This document shows positions 35,537 through 43,215 of a DNA stretch of 64,000 nt, piece after piece (position 1 is the stretch's first letter; the number at the start of each line of letters is the position of its first letter). Origin of the DNA: Prevotella sp. (GTDB taxonomy: Bacteria; Bacteroidota; Bacteroidia; Bacteroidales; Bacteroidaceae). Under the pieces are notes generated by a model. The model did no database searches. It was given only the letters and a program-made list of their open reading frames with translations, and was not told where the DNA came from. The stretch is taken from NCBI GenBank assembly GCA_017619375.1, contig JAFZSL010000051.1, forward strand, positions 124,001 to 188,000, read 5' to 3'. Position numbers and translations under genes: made by a program.

Positions 35537-36781
35537 ATGAAAAAATCTAAATTCTTCTTGCTTGTAGCAGCAGCTGCATGCTTGGTGGCGTGTGGTGGAA
35601 AGAAAGGTGGCGGCATGAATTTTGGCGACAATGAGTTCCCCGTGCAGACAGTGGGCACGTCCAGCGCCACTTCCGAAACCACCTATCCTGCATCCATCAA
35701 GGGTGTCCAGGATGTGGAGATACGCCCCAAGATTTCCGGTTTCATCACCCGCGTCAACGTTCATGAGGGTCAGGCCGTCAGTGCCGGACAGGTCCTTTTC
35801 GTCCTTGACAACGAGACTTACCAGGCGGCCGTGAGGCAGGCCGAAGCCGCTGTCAACCAGGCGAAAGCCGCCATCAGCACGGCAGAGGCCCAGATGGCCA
35901 CCGCCAAGTTGACCTTTGACAATAGCACCGAATTGCACAAGAACGGCGTGATAGGCGACTATGAGTTGCAAGCAGCCCAGAACACCTATAACAGTGCCAT
36001 GGCCCAGGTCAACCAGGCCAAGGCTGCGCTCCAGCAGGCTCAGGCCGGTTTGTCTTCAGCCCGTGAGAATTTGAGTTTCTGTTATGTGAAGAGTCCTGCA
36101 AGCGGCGTTGTGGGCAGCCTTCCCTACAAGGTTGGCGCCCTTGTGAGTGCACAAAGCACTCCCGCTCTCACCACTATCTCCAACATCAGCACGACGGAGG
36201 TCTATTTCTCCGTTAACGAGAAAGACATGCTTGAGATGACCAAGAATTCCGGAGGCATCAATGCCGCCGTCAATTCGTTCCCGCCGCTTCGGCTGAAGTT
36301 GCCCGATGGTTCCATTTACGCCCACCAGGGCAGGGTGGTGAAGGTGAGCGGCCTTATCGACTCCGGTACCGGCTCCGTCTCGATGATTGCACATTTCCCC
36401 AACCCCGAGCATTTGCTCAAGAGTGGTGGGTCTGGTTCCATCATCGTCCCGCGCCAGAACGGTTCGGCCATCGTCATCCCGCAGGCATGTGTCTCCGAGG
36501 TGCAGGACAAGAAGTTCGTTTACACCGTTGGAGCTGACAACAAAGTGAAATACACCGAGATCACCGTCAGCCCGCAAAACGACGGTGTCAACTTCGTTGT
36601 GACGGGTGGTCTGAATGTGGGCGACAAGTATGTCACCAACGGTTTGACAAAACTCAGTGATGGCATGGAGATTGTGCCCATCACTCAGGAGCAGTACCAG
36701 AAGAAAATCGACGAATCTGGAAAAATCGGCACCGATGGTACGGCAAAGGGATTTGTCGATGCCATGACAGGTAAGAAATAA
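35537..36781 (+). CDS. RND efflux periplasmic adaptor lipoprotein
   Basis: 414 aa, MKKSKFFLLVAAAACLVACGGKK with lipobox LVAC. Order of domains: beta-barrel/biotinyl-lipoyl (IRPKISGFITRVNVHEGQAVSAGQVLFVLD), helical hairpin (about 105-195, Ala/Gln-rich: VRQAEAAVNQAKAAISTAEAQ shown in part), lipoyl return (SFCYVKSPASGVVGSLPYKVGALVSA), then membrane-proximal domains. AcrA/MexA type, bridging the inner-membrane pump and outer-membrane channel. First gene of the three-gene pump operon; 45-nt gap to the pump. Confidence 0.92.
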   Translation: MKKSKFFLLVAAAACLVACGGKKGGGMNFGDNEFPVQTVGTSSATSETTYPASIKGVQDVEIRPKISGFITRVNVHEGQAVSAGQVLFVLDNETYQAAVRQAEAAVNQAKAAISTAEAQMATAKLTFDNSTELHKNGVIGDYELQAAQNTYNSAMAQVNQAKAALQQAQAGLSSARENLSFCYVKSPASGVVGSLPYKVGALVSAQSTPALTTISNISTTEVYFSVNEKDMLEMTKNSGGINAAVNSFPPLRLKLPDGSIYAHQGRVVKVSGLIDSGTGSVSMIAHFPNPEHLLKSGGSGSIIVPRQNGSAIVIPQACVSEVQDKKFVYTVGADNKVKYTEITVSPQNDGVNFVVTGGLNVGDKYVTNGLTKLSDGMEIVPITQEQYQKKIDESGKIGTDGTAKGFVDAMTGKK

Positions 36782-36826
36782 CACATACGGCTCACCTTTG
36801 AGACTCCAGTTTAAACAACAGACAAC

Positions 36827-39800
36827 ATGACATTTACAACATTCATAAAGCGCCCGGTGCTGTCGACGGTGATATCCATCGTCATCGTGCTGCTGGGCTT
36901 TATCGGACTGGCTACTCTCCCTGTTGAGCAGTATCCAGACATTGCGCCTCCTACCGTCGTGGTGTTCACCAGTTATCCTGGTGCTGATGCCGAGACGGTG
37001 AAAAACTCGGTGCTTGTGCCGTTGGAGGAGAGTATCAACGGTGTGGAAGGCATGGACTATATCAGTTCTTCCGCATCCAGTGGCTCTGCAAGCCTTTCCA
37101 TTCTGTTCCGTCAGGGTATGAACGCCGATATGTGCGCCGTCAACGTACAGAACCGTGTTCAACAGGCGTTGGCTCTCCTTCCTGCCGAAGTTACCCGTAT
37201 CGGTGTCACCGTGATGAAGCGTCAGACCTCGCAGGTGATGATGTACACCCTCACCAGTGACGGGCGTTACGATGACGAATTCCTCACCAACTATAGCAAC
37301 ATCAATGTGATTCCAGCCATCAAGCGAATCCAAGGTGTGGGCGACGTTCAGTCACCTGGTATGAAGAGTTACTCCATGCGCATCTGGCTCGACCCGGAGG
37401 TGATGAAGCAGCATGACCTGATGCCTTCCGACATCTCCAACGTGCTGGCAGAGCAGAACGTGGAGGCTGCGCCGGGTACGTTTGGTGAGCGTTCAGATGT
37501 GGCCTATGAATATTCGATGCGTTATACGGGACGTCTGAAAAACGCAGAGGAGTTCGGCAACATCATTATCAAGAGTGATGTTTCCGGCAACACCGTCAAA
37601 CTGAAGGATGTTGCCAAGATTGAACTGGGCGGTTTGCAGTATTCGGTGGCGATGAAGAACAACAACATCCCCTCTGTGATGGGTATGGTGCAGCAGATTG
37701 CCGGTTCCAATGCCAACGAGATTGCCAAGAATGTGAAGAAGGAACTTGAGGAGCAGGCCAAGTTGTTCCCTCCGGGTATGACCTACAAGATCAACTATGA
37801 TGTCACGGAGTTCCTTTATGCCAGTATCGAGGAGGTGGTTTTCACTCTTGTGATGACCCTCTTGCTTGTCTTCCTCGTGGTGTATATATTCTTGCAGGAC
37901 TTCCGCTCCACGTTGATTCCTATGATTGCCGTTCCGGTATCGCTCATAGGTACGTTCTTCTTCCTCAAGGTTTTCGGCTTCTCCATCAACCTGCTTACCC
38001 TTTCTGCGTTGCTGCTCGCCATCGCCATTGTGGTGGACGACGCCATCGTGGTGGTGGAGGCGGTGCATGCCAAGTTGGACCAGGGATACAAGAGTTCGCT
38101 CAAGGCATCCATAGACGCGATGAACGAGATTTCGGGAGCCATCATATCCATCACCCTTGTGATGGCATCGGTTTTTATTCCCGTGTCTTTCATCGGTGGT
38201 ACTACGGGAACGTTCTACAGGGAGTTCGGCATCACCATGGCGGTGTCCATATTCATCTCGGCGCTCAACGCCCTCACGCTGTCGCCGGCCTTGTGTGCCA
38301 TCTTCCTCAAACCCCACGACGCGGATGGCAAAGAGGTGAAGATGTCGCGTGTCGACCGATTCCATGCCGCGTTCAACACCTCCTACGAGAAAATACTTGG
38401 TAAATACAAGAGTCGCGTTGAAAAACTGGTGCACAAGCCTGTCATCATATGCATAGCAGTGGTCATCGGTATTGCAGCATTGGTAGTGACCATGCAGACC
38501 ACCAAGTCGGGTCTTGTACCGAGTGAGGATACCGGTACACTCTTCTGCACCATCTCCATGCCGCCTGCTACGTCAGTGGCACGTACGCGTCAGGTGATCA
38601 ACGAGGTTGACTCCATTCTTGCCTCCAACCCAGCCATCCAGTCGCGTGAGCAGATCCAGGGCTATAATTTCATCGCTGGTTCTGGTAGTGACCAAGCCAC
38701 GTTCATCATTAAACTCAAACCTTTCGAGGAGCGACAGAAAGGCTTCTGGTGGAAACTCTCCGGACTATGGCAGGGTGACGGCATTTATCGCTTTGTTGTC
38801 AACCCCTATGATGCCAACTCGGTCATCGGTATGATTTTCAAGCAGACAGCATCCATCAAAGACGCACAGATATTGGCTTTCTCGCCGCCTATGATTCCCG
38901 GTTTCTCTGCCAACAGTGGTGTGTCGCTTGTGATGCAAGACCGCACTGGCGGCGACCTCAACACATTTTTCAACATTGTAAAGGGTTATCTCGAGGAACT
39001 GAACAAACGGCCTGAGATACAGACAGCCCAGACATCCTACAATCCGAATTATCCCCAATACATGATTCACATGGATGTGGCGAAGTGCAAGCAGTCGGGC
39101 ATCTCCCCCAACACCGTCCTCACCACCTTGCAAGGTTATTATGGCGGTCTCTATGCATCCAACTTCAATGCCTATGGAAAACTGTTCCGTGTGATGGTTC
39201 AGGCTTCCCCCGAATGCAGGATGACGCCGGAGAGCCTCAACAGCGTCTATGTGCGCACGCCTTCGGGTATGGCACCGGTCAAAGAGTTCTGCTCTATCGA
39301 GCGAGTCTATGGACCGTCTAACATCAACCGTTTCAACCTCTTTACGGCAATCAATGTCACGGCTACGGTGGCCGACGGCTATTCCACAGGTGAGGCCATC
39401 AAAGCCGTACAAGAGGTTGCTGCCCAGCAATTGCCGGCAGGATACACCTACGACTACTCAGGACTGACTCGCCAGGAGGCACAGTCAAGCAACTCAACGG
39501 CGTTGATTTTCGTCCTTTGTATCGTGTTCATCTATCTTATCCTCGCAGCGCAGTATGAGAGTTACATCCTGCCATTGGCTGTGATTCTCTCCGTACCTTT
39601 CGGACTGGCTGGTGCTTTCTTGTTCACGCAATTGTTCGGGCACTCCAACGATATCTACATGCAGATTTCGCTGATCATGCTTATCGGTCTGCTTGCCAAA
39701 AACGCCATCCTTATCGTACAGTTCGCTCTTGAGCGCCGTGAGTTGGGTATGGCCATCTCCTGGTCGGCAGTGCTCGGTGCGGCAGCCCGTCTGCGCCCGA

Positions 39801-40081
39801 TTTTGATGACGTCTCTTGCCATGATCATTGGTCTGCTCCCAATGATGTTTGCTTCGGGAGTGGGAAAGAACGGCAACCAAACCCTTGGAGCTGCTGCCGT
39901 CGGCGGCATGTTGATAGGTACGTTGTTGCAGATTTTCGTCGTGCCTACACTCTTTGTCATCTTCCAGTCGCTCCAAGAGAAGTTCTCCCCGATGAAGTTC
40001 GAGGATGTCAGCAGCAGCGAGGTGAAAGCCGAATTGGAGCAATATGTTCATCATGCAAACAATTACACTGTGGAGGAATAA
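36827..40081 (+). CDS. RND-family efflux pump, HAE1 (AcrB) type
   Basis: 1084 aa, full length. FIKRPVLSTVISIVIVLLG opens TM1; YPDIAPPTVVV and ANTVKNSV-like periplasmic blocks follow. The proton-relay pair is present in TM4 (AIVVDDAIVVVEAV), the second half repeats (LILAAQYESYILPLAVILSVPFG; GLLAKNAILIVQFA), and TM11-12 read GVGKNGNQTLGAAAVGGM. Expected to export amphiphilic drugs or bile-salt-like compounds by proton antiport. The acidic C-terminal tail is cytosolic. Four nt before the outer-membrane factor gene. Confidence 0.95.
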   Translation: MTFTTFIKRPVLSTVISIVIVLLGFIGLATLPVEQYPDIAPPTVVVFTSYPGADAETVKNSVLVPLEESINGVEGMDYISSSASSGSASLSILFRQGMNADMCAVNVQNRVQQALALLPAEVTRIGVTVMKRQTSQVMMYTLTSDGRYDDEFLTNYSNINVIPAIKRIQGVGDVQSPGMKSYSMRIWLDPEVMKQHDLMPSDISNVLAEQNVEAAPGTFGERSDVAYEYSMRYTGRLKNAEEFGNIIIKSDVSGNTVKLKDVAKIELGGLQYSVAMKNNNIPSVMGMVQQIAGSNANEIAKNVKKELEEQAKLFPPGMTYKINYDVTEFLYASIEEVVFTLVMTLLLVFLVVYIFLQDFRSTLIPMIAVPVSLIGTFFFLKVFGFSINLLTLSALLLAIAIVVDDAIVVVEAVHAKLDQGYKSSLKASIDAMNEISGAIISITLVMASVFIPVSFIGGTTGTFYREFGITMAVSIFISALNALTLSPALCAIFLKPHDADGKEVKMSRVDRFHAAFNTSYEKILGKYKSRVEKLVHKPVIICIAVVIGIAALVVTMQTTKSGLVPSEDTGTLFCTISMPPATSVARTRQVINEVDSILASNPAIQSREQIQGYNFIAGSGSDQATFIIKLKPFEERQKGFWWKLSGLWQGDGIYRFVVNPYDANSVIGMIFKQTASIKDAQILAFSPPMIPGFSANSGVSLVMQDRTGGDLNTFFNIVKGYLEELNKRPEIQTAQTSYNPNYPQYMIHMDVAKCKQSGISPNTVLTTLQGYYGGLYASNFNAYGKLFRVMVQASPECRMTPESLNSVYVRTPSGMAPVKEFCSIERVYGPSNINRFNLFTAINVTATVADGYSTGEAIKAVQEVAAQQLPAGYTYDYSGLTRQEAQSSNSTALIFVLCIVFIYLILAAQYESYILPLAVILSVPFGLAGAFLFTQLFGHSNDIYMQISLIMLIGLLAKNAILIVQFALERRELGMAISWSAVLGAAARLRPILMTSLAMIIGLLPMMFASGVGKNGNQTLGAAAVGGMLIGTLLQIFVVPTLFVIFQSLQEKFSPMKFEDVSSSEVKAELEQYVHHANNYTVEE

Positions 40082-40085
40082 AAGT

Positions 40086-41483
40086 ATGAAGAAAACAACA
40101 TTTATCATTGCTGTGGCTTTCGCCCTCATGCTTGTTGGTTGCAAGTCGCTCAAGCAGTCCCTTTTCGCTCCCTATGAGCGTCCTGATGTCAACACCACGG
40201 GACTGATACGCGACGTCGTCTCCAATACCGACACGCTCGTTTCCAACGCCGATGCCAACTTCGGCAACCTGCCCTGGCGGGAAGTGTTCACCGACCCCCA
40301 GTTGCAGGTCATCATCCAGCAGACGCTCGACAACAATGTCGACATGCTCAATGCCGCCCTCAACGTGGAAATGGCGGAAGCACAATTGAAGGCCGCACGG
40401 CTCTCCTTCCTGCCACAGATTGCCTTCTCCCCCTCGGGCACCCTCACCTCGAGTGACTTCGGCCCGGTGAGCAAGGCTTATCAACTCCCAGTGGCCATCA
40501 GTTGGAACGTCGACCTCTTCGGCAACCTGCTGTCGCAGAAACGAGCCGCCCAGGTGGCATTGCTTGGCACCCATGATTATCAGGTGGTCGTGCAGACCAA
40601 TCTCATAAAGGGTGTGGCCAACATGTATTACACGTTGCTCATGCTTGACCGTCAAGTGGAAATCCTCGCCGACATGGAAAGTCTCACCAAGGACACGTGG
40701 GACATGATGAAACTGCAGATGGACTTGGGGCGCGCCCGTTCCACCAGCGTGCAGAGTGCCGAGGCCAACTACTATTCAGTCCAGGCGAAGACCGTGGATA
40801 TGAAGCGACAGATTCGCGAAGTGGAGAATTCTCTCTCGCTCCTCATGGGGCAGTCGGCTCAAGCCATTTCCCGTGGAAAACTGAAAGACCAGAATCTGCC
40901 ATCGAAATTCGCCACAGGGGTAGGCATTCAGTTGCTGGCCAACCGTGCCGACGTACACTATGCGGAGATGAACCTCGCCAAGTGCTTCTATGGCATAGAA
41001 ACGGCGAGGAGCAGGTTCTATCCCAGCCTCACCATCTCGCCCACGGCATCCTTCACCAACAGTGCCGGCATCGTTTCCAATCCTGGAAAGGTGCTCTTGT
41101 CAGCAGTGGCCAGTCTCACGCAACCCATCTTCATGAAAGGCCAGCTCACGGCAGGCCTGCGCGTTGCCGAGGCTCAATATGAGCAAGCTTTCAACAGTTG
41201 GCAGAATGCCGTCCTCAAGGCAGGCAATGAGGTGAGCGACGCCCTCGTGCTCTACAAGGCTTCCGACGACAAGATTGCCCTTGAAGAGAAGCAGGTGGAG
41301 ACTTTGGAGAAGAACGTGGAGCATACCAGAATGCTCTTCAAGAGTTCCGGCAGTTCCTACCTCGAGGTCATCAGCGCCCAGCAGGCTCTGCTTAATGCGC
41401 AAATCTCACTCGTCTCCGACCAGTTCTACAAGATGCAGGCTGTCGTCAACCTGTACAACGCCTTGGGAGGTGGTGGAAAATAG
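40086..41483 (+). CDS. Outer-membrane efflux channel lipoprotein (TolC/OprM type)
   Basis: 465 aa from MKKTTFIIAVAFALMLVGC, lipobox LVGC; an upstream ATG at 40044 lies inside the pump gene and is not used. NodT/OprM pattern: LPWREVFTDPQLQVIIQQTLDNN, VSWNVDLFGNL-like strand (ISWNVDLFGNLLSQKRAA), and the second half LTQPIFMKGQLTAGLRVAEAQY. Two OEP repeats as expected for a trimeric channel. Completes the tripartite pump. A 25-nt gap separates it from the acyltransferase gene, which may be co-transcribed. Confidence 0.92.
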   Translation: MKKTTFIIAVAFALMLVGCKSLKQSLFAPYERPDVNTTGLIRDVVSNTDTLVSNADANFGNLPWREVFTDPQLQVIIQQTLDNNVDMLNAALNVEMAEAQLKAARLSFLPQIAFSPSGTLTSSDFGPVSKAYQLPVAISWNVDLFGNLLSQKRAAQVALLGTHDYQVVVQTNLIKGVANMYYTLLMLDRQVEILADMESLTKDTWDMMKLQMDLGRARSTSVQSAEANYYSVQAKTVDMKRQIREVENSLSLLMGQSAQAISRGKLKDQNLPSKFATGVGIQLLANRADVHYAEMNLAKCFYGIETARSRFYPSLTISPTASFTNSAGIVSNPGKVLLSAVASLTQPIFMKGQLTAGLRVAEAQYEQAFNSWQNAVLKAGNEVSDALVLYKASDDKIALEEKQVETLEKNVEHTRMLFKSSGSSYLEVISAQQALLNAQISLVSDQFYKMQAVVNLYNALGGGGK

Positions 41484-41508
41484 TCATAACAACGAAAAGC
41501 AATACAAT

Positions 41509-42291
41509 ATGGCAAGTGATATCAGTCCAAGAGCAGAAATCGACCCCAGGGCGACCATCGGGGACAACTGCAAAATATTCCCCTTCGTCTATATCGAAGG
41601 TGACGTGGTCATCGGAGACAACTGCATCATCTTTCCCTTCACCAGCATCCTCAACGGGGCGCGGATAGGAAAAGGCAACAAGATACACCAAGGCTCCGTC
41701 ATCGCCGCCCTCCCGCAGGATTTTGAGTTCAGAGGGGAGAAGAGCGAGTGCATCATCGGTGACAACAACATTATCCGTGAGAACGTGGTTATCAACAGGG
41801 CCACGCACACCGGAGGGATGACTGTCATCGGGCACGACAACTTCCTTATGGAAGGCGTTCACATCTCGCACGACACCAAGATTGGCAACAATTGCGTCTT
41901 CGGCTATGGCACAAAGATTGCTGGCGACTGCATCATCGAGGATGGAGCCATCTTCTCCACCAGCGTGGTGGAGAATGCAGCCACCCGTGTGGGAGCAGGG
42001 GCCATGTTGCAGGCGGGCACGACCTTCTCGAAAGACGTGCCGCCCTATATCATTGCAGGAGGGACTCCCGTGAAATACGGTGGTGTCAACACCACCGTCC
42101 TCACGATGGGTGGTATCTCGGAAAAGGTGCAGAAACACATCGCCAACGCCTACCGCCTTGTCTTCCATGGACAGAACAGTGTCGAAGACGCCATCCTCCA
42201 GGTGAAACAACAGGTCCCCGATAGTCCGGAGATCAAGCACATCATCGAGTTCATCACCGACACCGAGAGGGGCATCATCACGAAAATGTAA
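41509..42291 (+). CDS. LpxA-like acyl-ACP--UDP-sugar acyltransferase, probable paralogue
   Basis: 260 aa left-handed beta-helix protein: hexapeptide repeats from residue 5 (ISPRAEIDPRATIGDNCKI) to about 190, then a helical C-terminal region (ISEKVQKHIANAYRLVFHG) as in LpxA. GSVIAALPQDFEFRGE and INRATHTGGMTVIG match the LpxA family; VHISHD keeps the two histidines of the HIAHD motif. The following coil, where canonical LpxA has AVHQF and GAH/GCH, reads VVENAATRVGAGAML, so two other conserved histidines appear absent. The gene is not in an lpxD/lpxC cluster but 25 nt after an efflux operon. It may acylate a UDP-sugar other than UDP-GlcNAc. Confidence 0.75.
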   Translation: MASDISPRAEIDPRATIGDNCKIFPFVYIEGDVVIGDNCIIFPFTSILNGARIGKGNKIHQGSVIAALPQDFEFRGEKSECIIGDNNIIRENVVINRATHTGGMTVIGHDNFLMEGVHISHDTKIGNNCVFGYGTKIAGDCIIEDGAIFSTSVVENAATRVGAGAMLQAGTTFSKDVPPYIIAGGTPVKYGGVNTTVLTMGGISEKVQKHIANAYRLVFHGQNSVEDAILQVKQQVPDSPEIKHIIEFITDTERGIITKM

Positions 42292-42341
42292 GTCTTTAAG
42301 GTCCTTGAGGTCTTTAAAGTCTTTATAATCTTTAAGGTTCT
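42291..42341. repeat. Degenerate GTCTTTAAGG direct repeats
   Basis: Five imperfect copies of (A/G)GTCTTTAAGG/GTCCTTGAGG in 50 bp immediately after the LpxA-like gene. Related words appear at 45866-45909 and 53473-53512, also directly after stop codons. Confidence 0.55.
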
Positions 42342-42390
42342 TGCCCGCATATTCCTGTTAATGGAGGTATGTGAAGCGATGCAAGTGAAG

Positions 42391-42424
42391 CCGCCAGTCC
42401 TGTTTTTGAGGATTGGCGGTTTTG
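42391..42424 (+). terminator. Terminator downstream of the LpxA-like gene
   Basis: CCGCCAGTCCT (42391-42401) pairs with AGGATTGGCGG (42409-42419) with one G-T pair and a GTTTTTG loop, followed by TTTTG. Confidence 0.65.
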
Positions 42425-42534
42425 CTATAATCCCTTATTTGCTGTTTTTTATCCCGAATTGTCGAGATTTGTCGAAGACCCGCGACCATAGGGAGTAATT
42501 GGAGATTTTTTAGTTGTTTTATCGTTAAATGGAA

Positions 42535-42558
42535 TCGCGGGCGACACGTCGCCCGCGA
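42535..42558. repeat. GC-rich 11-bp inverted repeat
   Basis: TCGCGGGCGAC-AC-GTCGCCCGCGA, a perfect palindromic stem in an AT-rich background. No T tract follows. Could be a terminator or a REP-type element. Confidence 0.55.
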
Positions 42559-42647
42559 CTTTCATATTATGGAATTTTAGCAAGTTATCTTTCCTTGCCA
42601 TTGATGTAGTATTGCAAGGTGATTGCAAAGATAGGCCGATGCTGTGT

Positions 42648-42855
42648 CAAATCGTGGTACAAGCGAGAGAAAAATGACTAAAAACAACGTTTTTTTGTCT
42701 TTTTCCGAGCGCCAGACGATTCGCCGTAGGCAAATCGTGGTACAAGCGAGAGAAAAATGACTAAAAACAACGTTTTCTTGTCTTTTTCCGAGCGCCAGAC
42801 GATTCGCCGAAGGCAAATCGTGGTACAAGCGAGAGAAAAATGACTAAAAACAACG
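42648..42855. repeat. 83-bp tandem repeat, 2.5 copies
   Basis: Copies start at 42648, 42731 and 42814, exactly 83 bp apart; the third breaks off after 42 bp at 42855. Each copy begins CAAATCGTGGTACAAGCGAG and includes AAAAACAACGTTTT, TTTTTCCGAGCGCCAGACG and ATTCGCC. Copies 1 and 2 differ at only a few bases, so the duplication is recent or maintained. Confidence 0.85.
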
Positions 42856-42866
42856 CCAAGAATGTT

Positions 42867-43002
42867 CTGCCGAATTTGCAATTCGGCAGCATATAATATT
42901 AGGATTTGTAATCCGCTAAAATCGTTGTATACAAGAGTTTATGTCCGCTTTAATCGGATTGCAAATCCTTATGTTACCCTCAGGCGGATTGCAAATCCGC
43001 CT
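42867..43002. repeat. Cluster of four REP-like palindromes
   Basis: Four inverted repeats share the core GGATT/GAATT - 3 nt - AATCC/AATTC: CTGCCGAATT-TGC-AATTCGGCAG (42867-42889), GGATT-TGT-AATCC (42902-42914), GGATT-GCA-AATCC (42956-42968) and AGGCGGATT-GCA-AATCCGCCT (42982-43002). Stems range from 5 to 10 bp, all perfect. Confidence 0.75.
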
Positions 43003-43185
43003 GAACATTATTGTCGTTATATGTGGCTTGAACATTCTTGTCGTTGTTTGCCGCCAGAACAATTTTGTCGTTATATGTGGCTTGAACATTCTTGTCGTTG
43101 TTTGCCGCCAGAACAATTTTGTCGTTATATGGCGGCAAAACATTCTTGTCGTTATATGCCGGCAGAGCATTCTTGTCGTGGCAAA
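43003..43185. repeat. 27-bp tandem repeat, seven copies
   Basis: Units start at 43003, 43030, 43057, 43084, 43111, 43138 and 43165. Each begins (G/A)A(A/G)CATTCTTGTCGTT or GAACAATTTTGTCGTT and ends in TATATGTGGCTT, TGTTTGCCGCCA or TATATGGCGGCA. Units 2/4 and 3 are copies of one another, so a 54-bp higher-order duplication is visible. No spacers between units. Confidence 0.85.
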
Positions 43186-43215
43186 TTCAATTTCAGCCAC
43201 ACAAAAAACTTTTCC

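Larger units (their letters stand above)
42292..43215. other. 924-bp repeat-rich intergenic island
   Basis: It holds, in order: GTCTTTAAGG-type words, a terminator, a GC-rich inverted repeat, an 83-bp tandem repeat, four REP-like palindromes and a 27-bp tandem array. It lies between the LpxA-like gene and the end of the P-type ATPase gene. Open frames across it consist only of repeated peptides and have no start context or homologue-like features. Confidence 0.7.

Noticed and set aside
40044-40085. Earlier start for the outer-membrane channel
   Set aside because: It would add residues from inside the pump gene before a clear lipoprotein signal peptide that begins at 40086.
42577-42881. Short minus-strand open frames across the 83-bp repeat (peptide with repeated RIVWRSEKDKKT)
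   Set aside because: The peptide is only the translation of the tandem repeat, and the frame shifts between copies because 83 is not a multiple of three.
43003-43185. Possible CRISPR array from the 27-bp units
   Set aside because: The units are directly contiguous, with no unique spacers, and no cas gene is present.
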